Part shown: positions 63,477-64,000 of the stretch, piece after piece
Layout: each line of letters begins with the position of its first letter
Position numbering within the stretch: position 1 is the stretch's first letter
DNA from: an uncultured Prevotellaceae bacterium
GTDB lineage: Bacteria; Bacteroidota; Bacteroidia; Bacteroidales; Muribaculaceae
NCBI GenBank assembly: GCA_900320055.1
Contig: ONQS01000003.1
Span: 1 to 64,000, forward strand
Direction: 5' to 3'
Length of the DNA stretch: 64,000 nucleotides
Translations under genes and position numbers: made by a program
Notes under the pieces: generated by a model
The model's input: the letters and a program-made list of their open reading frames with translations, nothing else
Told to the model about the DNA's origin: nothing
Databases searched by the model: none

Positions 63477-63926
63477 ATGTTATTTCCGGTAATTCGTAAC
63501 AACAATCGTAACAATTGGTTAGACACCGCATTTAATGACTTTTTTGAAACAGATTGGATGCCCAGGACCGCATCGACCGCTCCTGCCGTCAATGTCAAGG
63601 AGAGCGAGAAGGCCTTTACCATGGAGGTCGCCGCTCCTGGCTTGAAGAAGGAATACTGCAAGGTGAACATCAACAACGAGGGCAATCTGGTCGTTAAGAT
63701 CGAGCATAAGGCCGAGCACGAGGACAAACAGCCCGAGGCCGAACAATTCCACTACGTGCGCCGCGAGTTCTCCTACACCAACTATGAGCAGACCTACATC
63801 CTGCCCGACGAGGTGGACAAGGAGCACATCAGCGCCAAGGTAGAGGACGGCGTCCTGACCGTGGAACTGCCCAAACTCGCCCCCGAGCCCGAGAAGAAGA
63901 TGGACCGCGTCATTGAGATTGGCTAA
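63477..63926 (+). CDS. Hsp20/alpha-crystallin family small heat shock protein
   Basis: A 149-residue cytoplasmic chaperone that holds unfolding proteins. The alpha-crystallin domain spans about 37-135 (PAVNVKESEKAFTMEVAAPG, LVVKIEHKAE, FSYTNYEQTYILPDEVDKEH, ISAKVEDGVLTVELPK). The short N-terminal arm contains NDFFETDWMP. The C-terminal I-x-I/V anchor is seen as RVIEIG. Single-gene unit with its own terminator. Confidence 0.96.
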   Translation: MLFPVIRNNNRNNWLDTAFNDFFETDWMPRTASTAPAVNVKESEKAFTMEVAAPGLKKEYCKVNINNEGNLVVKIEHKAEHEDKQPEAEQFHYVRREFSYTNYEQTYILPDEVDKEHISAKVEDGVLTVELPKLAPEPEKKMDRVIEIG

Positions 63927-63955
63927 GGAGTGTAAGGCACACATTGTTATCGAAT

Positions 63956-63994
63956 AAAAAGCCATCCGCACCATCAGGTAGCGGGTGGCTTTTT
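63956..63994 (+). terminator. hsp20 rho-independent terminator
   Basis: AAAAAGCCA-CCGC pairs with GCGG-TGGCTTTTT around a loop of about 11 bases, ending in TTTTT. Confidence 0.85.
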
Positions 63995-64000
63995 AGGTTT

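Overview
The window reads as chromosome of a fairly GC-rich member of the Bacteroidales. Supporting signs are: upstream sequences of most genes carry the Bacteroidota housekeeping promoter (-7 TAnnTTTG, with a TTG/TTTG near -33), Shine-Dalgarno sequences are mostly weak, there are BspA-like DUF285 surface proteins, a TonB-dependent receptor, SP-II lipoproteins with acidic residues after the cysteine, a type IX secretion C-terminal tail, a fused NuoCD with no NuoEFG, and the ATP synthase order atpD-C-B-E-F-H-A-G. A family such as Muribaculaceae or Prevotellaceae is plausible, but I cannot fix it from sequence alone.

Layout. 1-4.6 kb: a BspA-like surface protein with a dockerin-like tail, then a repeat-rich accessory zone (a MITE-like element, three copies of a 25-27 bp RAYT/REP-type repeat, a truncated REP-associated transposase and two AT-rich genes of unknown function). 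4.6-9.8 kb: luxS, a secreted acid phosphatase, an MscS channel, a TPR protein and a serpin. 9.8-17.7 kb: an RlmD-type rRNA methyltransferase and a cell-envelope cluster (transglutaminase-like protein, NlpC/P60 endopeptidase, Tat-exported Ala-Glu epimerase, SGNH esterase, MBOAT acyltransferase). 17.8-23.7 kb: a short-chain fatty acid transporter, glycyl-tRNA synthetase behind an unusual array of promoter-bearing 89-bp repeats, an FKBP lipoprotein, and an ECF sigma/membrane regulator/Spy-like operon. 23.8-30.8 kb: an AraC regulator divergent from a five-gene TolC-HlyD-YbhFSR-like efflux operon. 30.9-37 kb: three related lipoproteins downstream of a TonB receptor, then a dockerin-like/FGE-fold protein.

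37.2-54.8 kb is the centrepiece: 18 genes in one direction in which the complete ATP synthase operon (atpDCBEFHAG) sits inside the 11-subunit complex I operon, between nuoABCDH and nuoIJKLMN. I see one good promoter in front of nuoA, one good terminator after nuoN, and no convincing promoter or terminator at the internal junctions. The proton pump and the proton-driven synthase are therefore probably transcribed together.

54.9-64 kb: an LRR surface protein with a dockerin-like tail, then a peptidoglycan amidase family present in two forms: one protein fusing a beta-propeller to an amidase, and an adjacent pair in which the propeller and the amidase are separate genes. Low-complexity arrays lie between the two forms. 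The window ends with an Hsp20 gene that has an unusually strong Shine-Dalgarno sequence. I found no rRNA, tRNA or CRISPR array.
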